DNA of 64,000 nt from Bernardetia sp. (GTDB lineage Bacteria > Bacteroidota > Bacteroidia > Cytophagales > Bernardetiaceae). The stretch is taken from positions 62,001 to 126,000 of the forward strand of contig NZ_JAHDIG010000001.1 of assembly GCF_020630935.1 (NCBI RefSeq), in the 5' to 3' direction. The notes below the pieces were generated by a model. The model made no database searches. It was not told the origin of the DNA and worked only from the letters and a program-made list of their open reading frames with translations. Both the position numbers and the translations under genes were made by a program. This document shows, one piece after another, positions 44,313-52,976 of this stretch. The number at the start of each line of letters is the position of its first letter. Positions within the stretch are counted from its first letter, which is position 1.

Positions 44313-44396
44313 AGTGAAATACTTTTTTCATAGAACTTGATTTGACTTTTTTTCGTACATTAGACTAACACTAAATCAACTTTAATTCAACTACCC

Positions 44397-44702
44397 ATGA
44401 TGGAAATGATAATTGTCTTTGGTAGTACATTTGGAATAGCTACTACTGCTATTGTAACAAATTATTACTATAAGGTAAAAAAACTAGAGGTAGCTCGCCG
44501 TTTGAGCCAAGAAGAGCAACGAAAAATAGATATGATAATGCAAGAAAATGAAGAACTGCGTCAGCGTTTGGAAAATGTAGAAGTTATCGTCTCTAGTGCA
44601 GATTTGGATATTCTCACAGCAGGTGCTTCTATGGAAGATATTACTCGTATAAAAAATACTGTAACACAAGTAAAGGAAAGTAAGCGTTTTAAATTACGCT
44701 AA
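44397..44702 (+). CDS. small membrane protein with coiled coil
   Basis: 101 residues. N-terminal membrane helix (about 3-22), then a coiled coil (LEVARRLSQEEQRKI and MIMQENEELRQRLENVEV) and a short C-terminal helix. The layout recalls PspB of the phage-shock system, but there is no PspA or PspC gene nearby and the sequence match is weak. Function unknown. Confidence 0.55.
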   Translation: MMEMIIVFGSTFGIATTAIVTNYYYKVKKLEVARRLSQEEQRKIDMIMQENEELRQRLENVEVIVSSADLDILTAGASMEDITRIKNTVTQVKESKRFKLR

Positions 44703-44731
44703 TAGATTCTCAAAAAAACACAAACTATGAG

Positions 44732-44773
44732 CAATAAAAAAGCACCATAATAAATTATGGTGCTTTTTTATTG
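44732..44773. terminator. bidirectional terminator
   Basis: 19-bp perfect stem (44732-44750 against 44755-44773) with A and T tracts, between convergent small-protein and M23 genes. Confidence 0.9.
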
Positions 44774-44794
44774 TTAGTCAATATCTTGTCATAT

Positions 44795-45808
44795 TTAATG
44801 AGCAGCATGGTTATGGTCTTCTTCGTCTGAACCACCTCCCAACGATTGTCCTTCTTGAGAAGAAAGTTCAACTAATTGTTGATATTCTGTTGGAGAAAGG
44901 TCGTTGAAGAAATAATTAATTGGATTGACAGGTGTTCCGTTATGACGAACTTCATAATGTAAGTGAGGAGCTACTGAAAGTCCTGTACTTCCTACTTTTC
45001 CAATTAGTTGTCCACGCTTAATTTTTTGTCCTTTCTTACAGTCAAAGGCTGAAAGGTGAGCATATCTTGTAACATAGCCATAGCCGTGGTCAATTTCTAC
45101 TAATCTTCCGTATCCACTAGACCAATCTGCTTTTATTACTACGCCGTCTCCTGTTGCGTGTACGGGTGTTCCTGTTCTTGCTGTCAAATCACAACCTGCA
45201 TGCATTTTACGCACTTTATAAATAGGGTGAGTACGCATTCCAAATCCAGAAGCAAAACGATTGAGGTCTTTTCCAGAAAGAGGTTGAATAGCTGGGATAG
45301 AAGCAATCATGTCATTCTTACTTTGAGCAAGGTTCATGAGCTTATCATATTCCTTTGTTTGGATATACATTTGTCTTTTTATGTTATCCAGTTTTTCGTG
45401 TGTACTGACAATGAGTGTTTCATTTGCCAAATCTTGGTCTAAAAGACTTTTATACTTTTCAGAACCACCTGTACCTCCTTTTCTCATCTCCATTGGCATT
45501 GGTTCTATTTCAAACATCGAACGGTAGAGCTTATTATCTCTTTGTTGGAGGATTTCCAACATATCTGTTGCTTGACTAATTTCTTTATTCAGAACTTGAT
45601 ATTTTGTTACGAGTTCTTGTTTTTCTTCTCTTAGCTGAACCACTTCCTTTGAAGGGAACATTTTAGTGTAAAATGTCGCAAAACCGATAGCTAATACTGA
45701 TGAAACTACTAAGAGTCCTAAAATATTAAAAGCAATATCTGTTTTTGAGGCTTTTACTTTTTCGTAACGACACGTTTCAGTATCGTAATAATATTTAACT
45801 TTTGCCAT
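44795..45808 (-). CDS. M23 family peptidase
   Basis: 337 residues. Cytoplasmic tail of about 27 residues, one membrane helix (28-49), a coiled coil (55-95 and 128-165), then a LytM/M23 domain: RKMHAGCDLTARTGTPV (His and Asp ligands) and VAPHLHYEVRHNGTPVNP (HxH). The tail is Glu/Asp/His-rich. These zinc endopeptidases cut peptidoglycan cross-links or activate amidases. The coiled-coil plus M23 layout fits an envelope-division or amidase-activator role. It could partner the amidase at 40866-41552 (inference). Confidence 0.88.
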   Translation of the reverse strand: MAKVKYYYDTETCRYEKVKASKTDIAFNILGLLVVSSVLAIGFATFYTKMFPSKEVVQLREEKQELVTKYQVLNKEISQATDMLEILQQRDNKLYRSMFEIEPMPMEMRKGGTGGSEKYKSLLDQDLANETLIVSTHEKLDNIKRQMYIQTKEYDKLMNLAQSKNDMIASIPAIQPLSGKDLNRFASGFGMRTHPIYKVRKMHAGCDLTARTGTPVHATGDGVVIKADWSSGYGRLVEIDHGYGYVTRYAHLSAFDCKKGQKIKRGQLIGKVGSTGLSVAPHLHYEVRHNGTPVNPINYFFNDLSPTEYQQLVELSSQEGQSLGGGSDEEDHNHAAH

Positions 45809-46195
45809 ATAATTAGTGTTTGTTGCTAATTTCTGTCAGACAAATAAACAATTAGATAATATAATTTTGGTTCAAAACCTACTATTATAATTCAACTACT
45901 TGTGTATTGGAAGATAGTTATGAATATGTAAAAACAAAGATTCATTAAGTTATGATGGTTTATAAAAGGATATATATAGCCGATTGCTCATATATAATTA
46001 CTCTTAAAACAATTTTTAATTAGTGTCTAACTAAAGATTAGTAATGCAAAGAAGCAAAAAAATGAGAAAAGTTCCAAAAAACATAAAACTTTTTTCGATG
46101 AATCATCGTAACAACCTATTTTTTACTAAAAATAACGTGATTTATGGACTGAAATTATATTTTATTGTGTTTTGTTTATAATTTTATAAAAAAGT
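45809..46195. other. 387-bp AT-rich intergenic region
   Basis: Lies upstream of the M23 gene and downstream of the M28 gene (both on the - strand). It contains a small palindrome CGATGAATCATCG near 46098 and runs of A and T, but no reading frame and no convincing terminator or promoter. Confidence 0.4.
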
Positions 46196-47122
46196 CTATT
46201 TAATTTTTAGCAAGCTCATAAATACCCCATCTATCACCTTTTTCATTTGTTGTATATTTAAGGTCTCTAAAGTATCTGTTGGCTCGTGATAGTTAGGATT
46301 TCGGAAGAATGATGTATCTGTAATCATAAAGGCACTAAATCCAAACTTCCAATAATTCAAATGGTCTGAATAATCTATTCCAGCAATAAAAACAGGTGCT
46401 GCTAATTTCTTTGCTTTTATCGTTTGAGAAGCCTTAAATTGTCTGTAAAACTTTCTACTAAACTTGCCAGCACCAAACTTCTTTATAAAGGCAATATAGT
46501 TTCCTCTACTTCCATAAAAGAGAGATAATAAACCAACAGGATAAGATTGGGATTTCTTTTCTAGTTTAAAATAGCCTATCATTTCTAAAGAAATCATGCC
46601 ATATACATCAATATTTTGAGATGCTAAAGAGCTTGCATGTACATAACTTCCCATATTTTCTGTTCTAAAATAGGGAGGTTCTTCTAAGGAATAGGCTACC
46701 AAGTCTATTCTGTATTTGAGTTTTTTATCTTTCAAAAGTCTAGCGAGTTCTAAGAGTCCAACTACTCCACTAGCATTGTCATCTGCACCTTCTTGATTGC
46801 CACAAACATCATAGTGCGCTCCAACAATAATTCTTGTCTGATTTTCTGTCCCAAATGAAGCAATTACATTTTTGTAAGTATCTGTACCTACAAGATATTT
46901 TTGAAAGCTACTACTATCTGCATACTTTGAAAACACTTTCTTTATATAGTTAGCTGTTTCATTGAGTTGCTCTATATTTTCTTGATTGCGAAATTCCTTC
47001 GTTTTGGTAATAGCCTTTAAATGTTCTTTTATGATGAGCGTATCAGACTCAAAGTTCGCCAAACAGTAATTTGACAGTAATAAAAGACATAACACTAACA
47101 ACCTCTTAAACATTTTTATCAT
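46196..47122 (-). CDS. M28 family aminopeptidase, exported
   Basis: 308 residues with signal peptide (cleavage near NFES, about 23). Two-zinc aminopeptidase: RIIVGAHYDVCGNQEGADDNASGV is read here as its metal block, with His in GAHYD and Asp in GADDNASG; VAYSLEEPPYF gives the Glu pair, ISLEMIGYF the next ligand, and SDHLNYWKFG the last His. All ligands are visible, so it is probably active. Secreted or periplasmic. Substrates are peptides; the exact one is unknown. Start may be Met1 or the second Met at 47113. Confidence 0.85.
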   Translation of the reverse strand: MIKMFKRLLVLCLLLLSNYCLANFESDTLIIKEHLKAITKTKEFRNQENIEQLNETANYIKKVFSKYADSSSFQKYLVGTDTYKNVIASFGTENQTRIIVGAHYDVCGNQEGADDNASGVVGLLELARLLKDKKLKYRIDLVAYSLEEPPYFRTENMGSYVHASSLASQNIDVYGMISLEMIGYFKLEKKSQSYPVGLLSLFYGSRGNYIAFIKKFGAGKFSRKFYRQFKASQTIKAKKLAAPVFIAGIDYSDHLNYWKFGFSAFMITDTSFFRNPNYHEPTDTLETLNIQQMKKVIDGVFMSLLKIK

Positions 47123-47256
47123 ATCATTAAAAGTGAAGAGAGAAAATTATGTACACACAAGGACAATAAAAACTATAGAAGGTTGCATAAAATTAACCAA
47201 GATGGTAATGTCTTGAAATAATACTAAAACAAAAATTGGACTACACCTAAAAATAT

Positions 47257-47330
47257 GTCGGTACTGCCCTGTTGGGCTGACCTAGGTAGGAAATAAGGTT
47301 AGTTTCGTAGAGCAGACCAAAAGTATTGGG
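47257..47330. repeat. degenerate palindromic segment in a long gap
   Basis: GC-richer island in an otherwise AT-rich 426-bp gap (47123-47548). Contains TGCCCTGTTGGGC (a 4-bp GCCC/GGGC hairpin), CCTAGGTAGG and GTTTCGTAGAGCAGACC. The GTTTCGTAG core is also at 23611, so this may be a decayed copy of a dispersed repeat. The remaining gap holds the M28 promoter and, from 47480, the lpxC terminator. Confidence 0.4.
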
Positions 47331-47479
47331 GTAAAGTAGTTTTTATTTTGGTATAACTTTTATTGTCAATAATTTACCAAAAAGTCAAATTGTGCTTATT
47401 TGTCTGTAGTATTGAAGCACATAATATCATAGAGAAATGAGCTTTATTCAACTAAACAGAATAAAATTTAGTGATATGC

Positions 47480-47518
47480 AAAAAACGCATTTGCCAGTTG
47501 AGGGCAAATGCGTTTTTT
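47480..47518 (-). terminator. terminator of lpxC-fabZ
   Basis: 16-bp perfect stem (47480-47495 against 47503-47518), A-tract and T8, 30 bp after the stop. Confidence 0.85.
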
Positions 47519-47548
47519 TTGACTTTGAACAAATATTCTTTCAAAATA

Positions 47549-48940
47549 TCAGTCTTTTTTCACAATACCAGCAGATAGTGTTGCTTCACAAACTAACTTT
47601 CCAGCTACATACGCTTGTCCTTTCATTTTGGCAATACCTCTACGAATTGGAGCAACAAGTTCACACTTAAAAACGATTGTATCACCTGGTAAAACCTTCT
47701 GACGGAATCGGCAATTATCAATTCCTATAAAGTAAGACCAATAATTATTGGGATCTGGAACAGTATTCATTACCAAAATCCCTCCTGTTTGTGCCATTGC
47801 TTCTACTTGTAACACTCCTGGCATTACTGGATTTTCTGGAAAATGTCCTTGGAAGAATGGCTCATTCATTGTTACATTTTTCACACCTACCACTGAAGTC
47901 TCATCCAAATAGATAACCTTGTCGATAAGTAAGAAGGGATAACGATGAGGAAGTACTTTCGAAATCTGATTTATATCCAAAACAGGTGGCATTTTTGGGT
48001 CGTATTTTGGAATCTGAACACCAGATGCTTTTTGGATTCTTTTCTTAATGCGTTTTGCAAAGGCAACATTAGCAGCGTGCCCTGGGCGTGCAGCTAAAAT
48101 TTGTGCTTTCAATGGACGACCTACCAATGCCAAATCACCCACCAAATCTAAAAGTTTGTGCCTTGCAGGTTCATTTTTGTAACGAAGTTCCACATTATTT
48201 AGAGTTCCTTCTTTTTTGACTTCTATCTTGTCTTTATTAAACATTTTGGCAAGGCGAGCCATTTCTTCATCTGACAAAACTCTATCTACAATCACGATAG
48301 CATTATCAAAGTCTCCTCCTTGAATAAGATTATTGTTGTAGAGAGTTTCTAACTCATGCAAAAAGCAAAATGTACGACAACTCGCAATTTCTTTCTCAAA
48401 CTCTGAAATATCATTTAAGGCTGCATACTGGCTTCCCAACACAGGAGAGTTGTAATCTACCATCACAGTTAAGCGATAATTATCTAATGGAAGAGCTGCA
48501 ATTTCTATATTTTTATCTGCATCTGTATAATGAATACTCGTATCTATTTCAAAGAAATTACGAGGCACATTTTGCTCTTCCAAGCCAGCTTCTTTTAGTC
48601 TATTGACAAAATCTAAAGAGCTACCATCCATAATTGGAGGTTCAGGGCCATCTAACTCTATCAATACATTGTCTATCTCTAAGCCAACTAATGCAGCCAA
48701 TGTATGCTCTACTGTGTTTACTCTTGCCTCTCCTTTTTCAATAGTTGTCCCTCTTGAAACATCTACTACAAAATCTACATCTGCATCTACAACAGGTCTG
48801 CCTTCTATATCAATTCTACAAAATTTTATTCCATGATTTGGTTTGGCAGGCAGAAAAGTCATAGTTGACTTTACTCCTGTGTGCAGTCCAACTCCAGAAA
48901 TAGTAACAGATTTTTTTATGGTATGTTGATTGGTTTTCAT
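47549..48940 (-). CDS. lpxC/fabZ: LpxC-FabZ fusion: UDP-3-O-acyl-GlcNAc deacetylase / 3-hydroxyacyl-ACP dehydratase
   Basis: 463 residues. The N-terminal LpxC half (1 to about 305) deacetylates the lipid A precursor: VNTVEHTLAALVGLEIDN (zinc His) and ARHKLLDLVGDLALVG (His and Asp). The C-terminal FabZ half (about 320-463) dehydrates 3-hydroxyacyl-ACP: LPHRYPFLLIDKV, QGHFPENPVMPGVLQVEAM. This fusion is known in Bacteroidota and couples lipid A and fatty-acid synthesis, which compete for the same hydroxyacyl-ACP. lpxD lies 12 kb away on the other strand. A -7-like CAAAGGTA (TACCTTTG on the gene strand) is at 49033-49040. Confidence 0.96.
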   Translation of the reverse strand: MKTNQHTIKKSVTISGVGLHTGVKSTMTFLPAKPNHGIKFCRIDIEGRPVVDADVDFVVDVSRGTTIEKGEARVNTVEHTLAALVGLEIDNVLIELDGPEPPIMDGSSLDFVNRLKEAGLEEQNVPRNFFEIDTSIHYTDADKNIEIAALPLDNYRLTVMVDYNSPVLGSQYAALNDISEFEKEIASCRTFCFLHELETLYNNNLIQGGDFDNAIVIVDRVLSDEEMARLAKMFNKDKIEVKKEGTLNNVELRYKNEPARHKLLDLVGDLALVGRPLKAQILAARPGHAANVAFAKRIKKRIQKASGVQIPKYDPKMPPVLDINQISKVLPHRYPFLLIDKVIYLDETSVVGVKNVTMNEPFFQGHFPENPVMPGVLQVEAMAQTGGILVMNTVPDPNNYWSYFIGIDNCRFRQKVLPGDTIVFKCELVAPIRRGIAKMKGQAYVAGKLVCEATLSAGIVKKD

Positions 48941-49032
48941 ATTTTGAATAGATACAGATTTATTAAGGAGAAGTTATTGAATGAATGACAACCCTAAGAA
49001 AAACAGTATGATAAATTTTATATAATAATTTA

Positions 49033-49040
49033 CAAAGGTA
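49033..49040 (-). promoter_or_regulatory. possible -7 element for lpxC-fabZ
   Basis: TACCTTTG on the gene strand, 93 bp before the lpxC ATG. No clear -33. Confidence 0.4.
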
Positions 49041-49108
49041 AAAACTTCTTTTGAATAATATGCATTCAGACAAATTTCAAATTATGAAAATAGCTTTCAG
49101 ATTTTTTT

Positions 49109-50428
49109 TTATTTAGGTCTTTGATTCTCTAACCAATTTTGATATTGCTCTTCAATAGCTTCATAGAAGAGGTCGCCTTGTAAATTGTATCCTGTTTGGG
49201 AAAGGTGGATTCTATCGTATTGCCCTAAGCCAGCTTTTTGCCATTCAGTAATTGATTTGAAACCTCCCATTATCTGATAAAAATTCCAAAACGCTATTTT
49301 CTTTTCTCTCATAAGTTCCTGCAAACGTTTTTCAGCTTTTTGAGTATTGTAGTTGGCGTATTTTTTATAACGATAGGTATCATTTGGAGAAGTAAGCAAT
49401 ATGGATACCTCTGAATTTATATTTCTAATCTGAGAAATTATTTTGGAAAGATTACCCTTATAGGCTACATCATCAAATTTAGCAGGATAAGCATCATTTG
49501 TACCTAGTGAAATAACTACTAAATCAGGTTTAATGCTTCTAAGTTGAGTTTCAAAATCTTCACAGCGCAAATAATGTCTAGTTTCAGCTCCGTTGATTCC
49601 AACAGCGTGATACAAAACTCCGTCTTCATTGCTTTCAAAAGAAATACCTTGTAAAATGAAATGAGTCTGTATATCATCAGTTTTGTCTAAACCTATACTA
49701 ACAGAGGTTTGAGGTACATTAAAAATAACCTCCAAATAGCCATCTGGATGCATTTTTTGAGATTTTATCTCATTTGTAGGAGCAATAATTACGGCTTCGA
49801 AAAGCTCTTCATTCAAGATAGGGTAATAAATTTTTACTTTATCTATTTTTGTTGGTTTGCGTTCATTATACTCTATGGGTTCAATGGTAATGGTCGATGT
49901 TGGGCTGGTCGTTTCGACAGTAATTCCAGAAATTCCCCACTGAGATTGATGTTTGCTACTCACCATTTTTTGGCTTGTCCAAGTACCTGTATAACGAGTT
50001 TTATAGTCGAAGGGATTATTTGTTTTGGCAGCAGAATAAGGAAAGACAAAACCACGCCCAGCATCTCCAAAACGCTTATCTTCTTGAAATAACTGTCTTA
50101 CTTTTCCTGTAAAAAAATCGGCTTGAACATGAGAATCTCCTATATGTAGAATCTTGACTTGCGTAGATTTTTCTTGTTTTTCTTTCTGATTCTGCAACTT
50201 ATACAAAGCCTCAAAGAAATAGTCTAATGAGGTGCTATCTTCCATTTGTATTCGGTTTGCTCCATAGTTTACCACTTCAAAATAAGGGCGTTCTTTGTAA
50301 AGCATGAAGCGAATAGAATCCTCTAACTTTTTTGTTTTTTCTTGTAAATCATCTTGACAGAAAGCAAGGGTAGGAATAGAAATTAGAATTATCAAAAACC
50401 ATGTTATTCTCTGCTTTATTTTCATCAT
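49109..50428 (-). CDS. exported SGNH/GDSL hydrolase
   Basis: 439 residues with signal peptide (cleavage near AFCQ). SGNH fold: Block I KILHIGDSHVQADFF (nucleophile Ser), GRGFVFPYSAAKTNNPFDY, Block III LVVISLGTNDAYPA (Asn), and Block V DRIHLSQTGYNLQG (Asp/His). An extra beta domain of about 120 residues sits between blocks, as in peptidoglycan or alginate O-acetyl-esterase/transferase relatives. Probably acts on acyl groups of envelope glycans; no MBOAT partner gene is adjacent. The sensor gene is 82 bp upstream on the same strand. Confidence 0.82.
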   Translation of the reverse strand: MMKIKQRITWFLIILISIPTLAFCQDDLQEKTKKLEDSIRFMLYKERPYFEVVNYGANRIQMEDSTSLDYFFEALYKLQNQKEKQEKSTQVKILHIGDSHVQADFFTGKVRQLFQEDKRFGDAGRGFVFPYSAAKTNNPFDYKTRYTGTWTSQKMVSSKHQSQWGISGITVETTSPTSTITIEPIEYNERKPTKIDKVKIYYPILNEELFEAVIIAPTNEIKSQKMHPDGYLEVIFNVPQTSVSIGLDKTDDIQTHFILQGISFESNEDGVLYHAVGINGAETRHYLRCEDFETQLRSIKPDLVVISLGTNDAYPAKFDDVAYKGNLSKIISQIRNINSEVSILLTSPNDTYRYKKYANYNTQKAEKRLQELMREKKIAFWNFYQIMGGFKSITEWQKAGLGQYDRIHLSQTGYNLQGDLFYEAIEEQYQNWLENQRPK

Positions 50429-50510
50429 AAAATTGGCTGACTACTTTTTATAAGATAGATATATTATATCTAAGTTTGTTTCAAATACGTCTCCAAAAGG
50501 AAATATTATT

Positions 50511-52763
50511 TTATTTTTTATTTTCTAATGCTTCTACTTGTTTCTGACACGTTTCTAGTTTTTGCATTAGCTCTTTCTTTTCTTCTTCTATTGTTTCTAT
50601 GGCTTCGTTCATTGTCTCCATACTTATTGCCATCATTTCTTCTTGGGCATTCATTTGCTCTATATATTGTTGTTGTTCTTGATGTGCCTCTTCTAACTGC
50701 TTCTCTCTTTTTTCTATTTCTTCCTGTACACTCTGCATTTTTTCCATAGCTTGCTGCATTATTTCCTCTTGCATGCGCATCTGTTCAACAGCTTCTGCTT
50801 GTTCGGCTAAAGATTCTTCTAATTGTATGGCTTGTAACTTTTGTTCTGTAATATCTGTGGCAATATGAATGACACGTTCCAAATTTTTATAATTATCCAT
50901 CACAGGATAATATGTTCCCCTTACCCAAAATGAAGATTTATCTTTTGCTTGTCGCTCAAACTCTCCCTCTACTGGTATTCCTTGTGTTAGATTTTCCCAA
51001 AGTTGCATATATCTATTAGAAGTCTCATAACCATCTTTGAGTAGGATAGTATGAGGCTGGTCTTTGATTTCCTCTTGAGAATACTGTGATATTTTTAAAT
51101 ACAATGTATTGATTTGAGTAATAATTCCCCTTGGGTTTAACTCTATCATAGCAGCAGCTTGATTGATAGCATTGAGCTGATTTTCCAACTCCTTACTCTT
51201 GCGCTCTACCATCTCTTGAGTAGCTTGAAGCTCTTCTACATTCTGACGCATTTCTTCTTCTTGCGCTCGCATCTGTTCTGTCATTTCTTGTGATTCTCTC
51301 AAAAGCAGTTTTGTTCGCTGATTGGTTCGAACAGAAGACAATGTAGAAGCAAAATTTTCTACAATTTTTTCTACAAACTCTACACGATATGCCTCTGGAG
51401 GATTGAAAAATGCAAGTTCGATAACACCATATAGTTTCTGATTGTATTTCAAAGGAGCAAGCAAAATAGAAGATGGATTTGTATTTCCCAACCCAGAGGT
51501 AATATGAACATAATCTTCTGGCACATACGATAAGAAAAGAGTTTCTCCTTCTTGCCATGCTTGTCCTGTTAGTCCTTCTCCTTTGCGTACTTTTTTCTCT
51601 AAATATTTAGGCTTATCCCACGCATAAGCAGCAGCCAAATACATAAATTCGCCTTCATTATCTGGTGTATCAGAGATAATAAACACACCTCCTTGATTTG
51701 CCTCTGTATATTTTACTAATCGTTGAATAATAGCAGCAGCAAATTCTTCTGTATCTTTATAATTTGCCCTCAATATATCTCCAAACTGTGCAATTCCTTC
51801 GGTTATCCACGCTCTTCTACGGTCTTCTTCAGCTACTTTTGCTAAACTATTTCGCATATCTAAAAGTGCATTTCCTAGAATATCATTTTCTCCAAGAACA
51901 TCAAAAGCACTATCATATTTTCCACTTCCTATCTTACGAGCAAATTCGGAAGTATTTCTTAAACTTCTAATAAGCTCTTGCAGTGAGCGTGTCATTTGTC
52001 CAATCTCGTGTTTTCCTATTCTAATTCCAAAATTGGTACTTGGGATAGAACCTTTTGCAAGTTCTCCTAACACTTGATTGAGCTTCTGAATAGGTTTTGA
52101 GACAATTCCAAAAGAGACAATACTTGCTATTATTCCGATGGCAATTGTGAATACTCCTAAAATGAGAATAATTGCGTACAACGAACTCAATGAACTTTCT
52201 ACTAATGCTCCATCAACTTGTTTTTCTTGGAGTTTGCTTGCCTCTAATGCCTCTAAGTTTTTGATAAGTGTATTACTATTTGGGATAATCATTTCATTGA
52301 CTAACCGAATTGCCTTTTCCCTTTTGTTGCCGTCATTATAATCTTCCGAACGATTGAGCGTATTCATTACCTCCTTTTCTGTTTGAATAATATCATCAAA
52401 GGCAATGATAATAGAATCTACACGATAGACATTTTCTTTATTTTGCCAGTCTCTTTTAAGTTTGCTAATTCGGTCTTTTACTTCTGGGAACTGTTCGTTA
52501 TGTAGTAAGTTTAAATCTTCTTTGTCATCTATATTATCAGGAAGATGAATCCAGTTGGTAATGTACATTTTCGAACGAGTAACCAATAAAAGCAAATCAT
52601 TGATAGCCTCAACTGATGGAGTAATCACAGAAAAAGAATGACGAAGCATACTTTGACTATGTGTAAGCCTCTCCAAACTTAGTAAGCAACTAATCAAAGC
52701 TACAATAATAATAATAGAATTACCAGCCAACACACGCCGACCAATCGTATTGAGTTTCCACAT
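50511..52763 (-). CDS. HAMP-GAF-PAS coiled-coil membrane protein without output domain
   Basis: 750 residues. Layout: membrane helix 1 (about 10-28), extracytoplasmic helical sensor (30-190, four-helix-bundle type), membrane helix 2 (195-220), HAMP (SKPIQKLNQVLGELAKG and a following HAMP-like unit), GAF (about 335-490, GEGLTGQAWQEGETLFLSYV), coiled coil (MTEQMRAQEEEMRQNVEELQ), PAS (about 535-655, FWVRGTYYPVMDNYKNLERV), and a C-terminal coiled coil of Met/Gln/Glu (to 750). There is no histidine kinase, MCP signalling tip, GGDEF or phosphatase domain, so output must be through the coiled coil. Function unknown. Confidence 0.8.
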   Translation of the reverse strand: MWKLNTIGRRVLAGNSIIIIVALISCLLSLERLTHSQSMLRHSFSVITPSVEAINDLLLLVTRSKMYITNWIHLPDNIDDKEDLNLLHNEQFPEVKDRISKLKRDWQNKENVYRVDSIIIAFDDIIQTEKEVMNTLNRSEDYNDGNKREKAIRLVNEMIIPNSNTLIKNLEALEASKLQEKQVDGALVESSLSSLYAIILILGVFTIAIGIIASIVSFGIVSKPIQKLNQVLGELAKGSIPSTNFGIRIGKHEIGQMTRSLQELIRSLRNTSEFARKIGSGKYDSAFDVLGENDILGNALLDMRNSLAKVAEEDRRRAWITEGIAQFGDILRANYKDTEEFAAAIIQRLVKYTEANQGGVFIISDTPDNEGEFMYLAAAYAWDKPKYLEKKVRKGEGLTGQAWQEGETLFLSYVPEDYVHITSGLGNTNPSSILLAPLKYNQKLYGVIELAFFNPPEAYRVEFVEKIVENFASTLSSVRTNQRTKLLLRESQEMTEQMRAQEEEMRQNVEELQATQEMVERKSKELENQLNAINQAAAMIELNPRGIITQINTLYLKISQYSQEEIKDQPHTILLKDGYETSNRYMQLWENLTQGIPVEGEFERQAKDKSSFWVRGTYYPVMDNYKNLERVIHIATDITEQKLQAIQLEESLAEQAEAVEQMRMQEEIMQQAMEKMQSVQEEIEKREKQLEEAHQEQQQYIEQMNAQEEMMAISMETMNEAIETIEEEKKELMQKLETCQKQVEALENKK

Positions 52764-52765
52764 TT

Positions 52766-52801
52766 TGATAATGATAAATGATAAGCGATAAATGATAAAT
52801 T
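52766..52801. repeat. TGATAAATGATAA repeat upstream of the sensor gene
   Basis: Four ATGATAA/GCGATAA-type units in tandem directly before the start codon. Confidence 0.4.
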
Positions 52802-52910
52802 ATCTTCTATCACTAATTAATTGGAAATATAATCAAAAAGCTGGGCAATCAAAAGAATTTTATATAGATTCTAAATAGCTTTATCTAAAAAGGAGGTTTC
52901 ATCAAAAACG

Positions 52911-52946
52911 ACAAAACCCTTTCAGAAAATTCTGAAAGGGTTTTGT
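52911..52946 (-). terminator. terminator of the TonB receptor gene
   Basis: 16-bp stem (52911-52926 against 52931-52946, loop AAAT), 30 bp after the receptor stop. Confidence 0.8.
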
Positions 52947-52976
52947 TTGAATGAAATTTATTTTTATCAAATCGGA

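Noticed and set aside
44397-44702. PspB of a phage-shock operon
   Set aside because: Only the general layout (helix plus coiled coil) fits; no pspA, pspC or pspF gene is near.
47257-47330. tRNA or 6S-like RNA gene
   Set aside because: No cloverleaf, no TTCGAATC-type arm and no long rod-like pairing could be formed by eye.
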